Below are positions 5,573 to 6,077 of a DNA stretch of 6,077 nucleotides, piece by piece. Under the pieces are notes generated by a model. It had not been told where the DNA came from, did not search any database, and was given only the letters and a program-made list of their open reading frames with translations. Positions within the stretch are counted from its first letter, which is position 1; every line of letters starts with the position of its first letter. Made by a program: the position numbers and the translations under genes. The stretch is from Hyphomicrobiales bacterium (GTDB lineage: Bacteria > Pseudomonadota > Alphaproteobacteria > Rhizobiales > Xanthobacteraceae): the NCBI GenBank assembly GCA_016201085.1, contig JACQDO010000134.1:1-6077 (forward strand), written 5' to 3'.

Positions 5573-6077
5573 ACGGCGCCTTCCCCAGGATGCGCACGAA
5601 GCTCTCGCGCACCTTGGCCTGCGTCTCGATCAGCGTAACGTCGAGGGTGGCGAAATCCGGCACGTCGGCAGCGCGCGCCAGCAGCCGCAGCAGGCCGGCG
5701 CCTGCCGCCTTGGCATCGAAGGGGCCGGCCAGGCACAGCCGCAGGATCTGCGTGAGGTCGTGATAGAGCTGCACCGCCGGGCGCAGGATTTCGGCATCCT
5801 CGACAGGCAGCACCCGCAGCGCCCACGCCTTGTCGAGCACGCGCGCGGTGGAGGTATCGAGGATATCGGGCAGCCGGTGGGCGTGCACGAGCTGCAAATA
5901 TTGTGCGATGAATTCCAGGTCGACCAGTCCGCCGGCGACGTATTTGAGGTCCCAGCGTTCGCCGTCGCCCTTTTCCTTGGCGATCGCCGCGCGCATTTCC
6001 ACCACATCGCCGGCGATCAAAGCGGCGTCGCGCGGCCGCTGCAAGATGCCGTGGATGACACGCTCCACGCGCGCACC
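5571..6077 (-). CDS. glnE: Bifunctional glutamine synthetase adenylyltransferase/deadenylase, C-terminal end only
   Basis: GlnE adds AMP to, and removes it from, glutamine synthetase in response to PII signalling, setting its activity to the nitrogen supply; it acts in the cytoplasm. Only the last 168 residues are in the window; the gene continues beyond 6077, and the GTG at 6066-6068 is internal since GARVERVIHG reads through it. The motif RWDLKYVAGGLVDLEFIAQYLQL corresponds to the DIKADEGGITDIEFITQYL region of E. coli GlnE, in the C-terminal adenylyltransferase domain. VVEMRAAIAKEKGD before it and LPVEDAEILRPAVQLYHDLTQILRL after it are typical of alphaproteobacterial GlnE. It ends with RILGKAP and TAG at 5571-5573, a normal family end. 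The stop runs into a palindromic repeat, and 145 bases separate it from the binding-protein gene, which reads the same way but is unlikely to share its function. Confidence 0.93.
   Translation of the reverse strand, partial: GARVERVIHGILQRPRDAALIAGDVVEMRAAIAKEKGDGERWDLKYVAGGLVDLEFIAQYLQLVHAHRLPDILDTSTARVLDKAWALRVLPVEDAEILRPAVQLYHDLTQILRLCLAGPFDAKAAGAGLLRLLARAADVPDFATLDVTLIETQAKVRESFVRILGKAP

Overview
The window looks like a piece of an alphaproteobacterial chromosome, most likely from the Rhizobiales/Hyphomicrobiales (Bradyrhizobium- or Xanthobacteraceae-like). The evidence is high-GC coding sequence with strong GC-ending codon bias, alphaproteobacterial-type PepN, PleC-like kinase and GlnE sequences, and a palindromic intergenic repeat of a kind I remember as common in that order. 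No RNA genes, CRISPR arrays, transposases or phage genes are visible.

Layout, left to right. (1) 3-1958, plus strand: the 3' three quarters of pepN (aminopeptidase N, M1 family), catalytically intact. (2) 1959-2182: a comparatively AT-rich gap with a nested inverted-repeat (cloverleaf-like) structure just after pepN, and the leader of the next gene. (3) 2183-4353, plus strand: a membrane-bound two-PAS sensor histidine kinase of the PleC/DivJ-like type. Its reading frame is broken at about 3670, exactly at the H-box, and the linker helix that should lead into the H-box is missing. (4) 4354-4447: a short convergent gap almost filled by an imperfect inverted repeat. (5) 4448-5425, minus strand: a secreted SsuA/THI5-like (NMT1 superfamily) ABC-transporter substrate-binding protein with no permease or ATPase gene beside it. 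(6) 5426-5570: its upstream region, ending in a strong palindrome that overlaps the glnE stop codon. (7) 5571-6077, minus strand: the C-terminal end of glnE (glutamine synthetase adenylyltransferase/deadenylase).

The genes do not form one pathway: peptide turnover (pepN), signal transduction (the broken kinase), solute uptake (the orphan binding protein) and nitrogen control (glnE). The kinase and pepN read rightward; the binding protein and glnE read leftward and meet the kinase tail to tail over the 4360-4439 repeat. I do not see a new multi-gene system. The observations most worth following are the kinase disruption, which could be a true pseudogene, a phase-variant-like deletion or an assembly error, and the two structured intergenic repeats.
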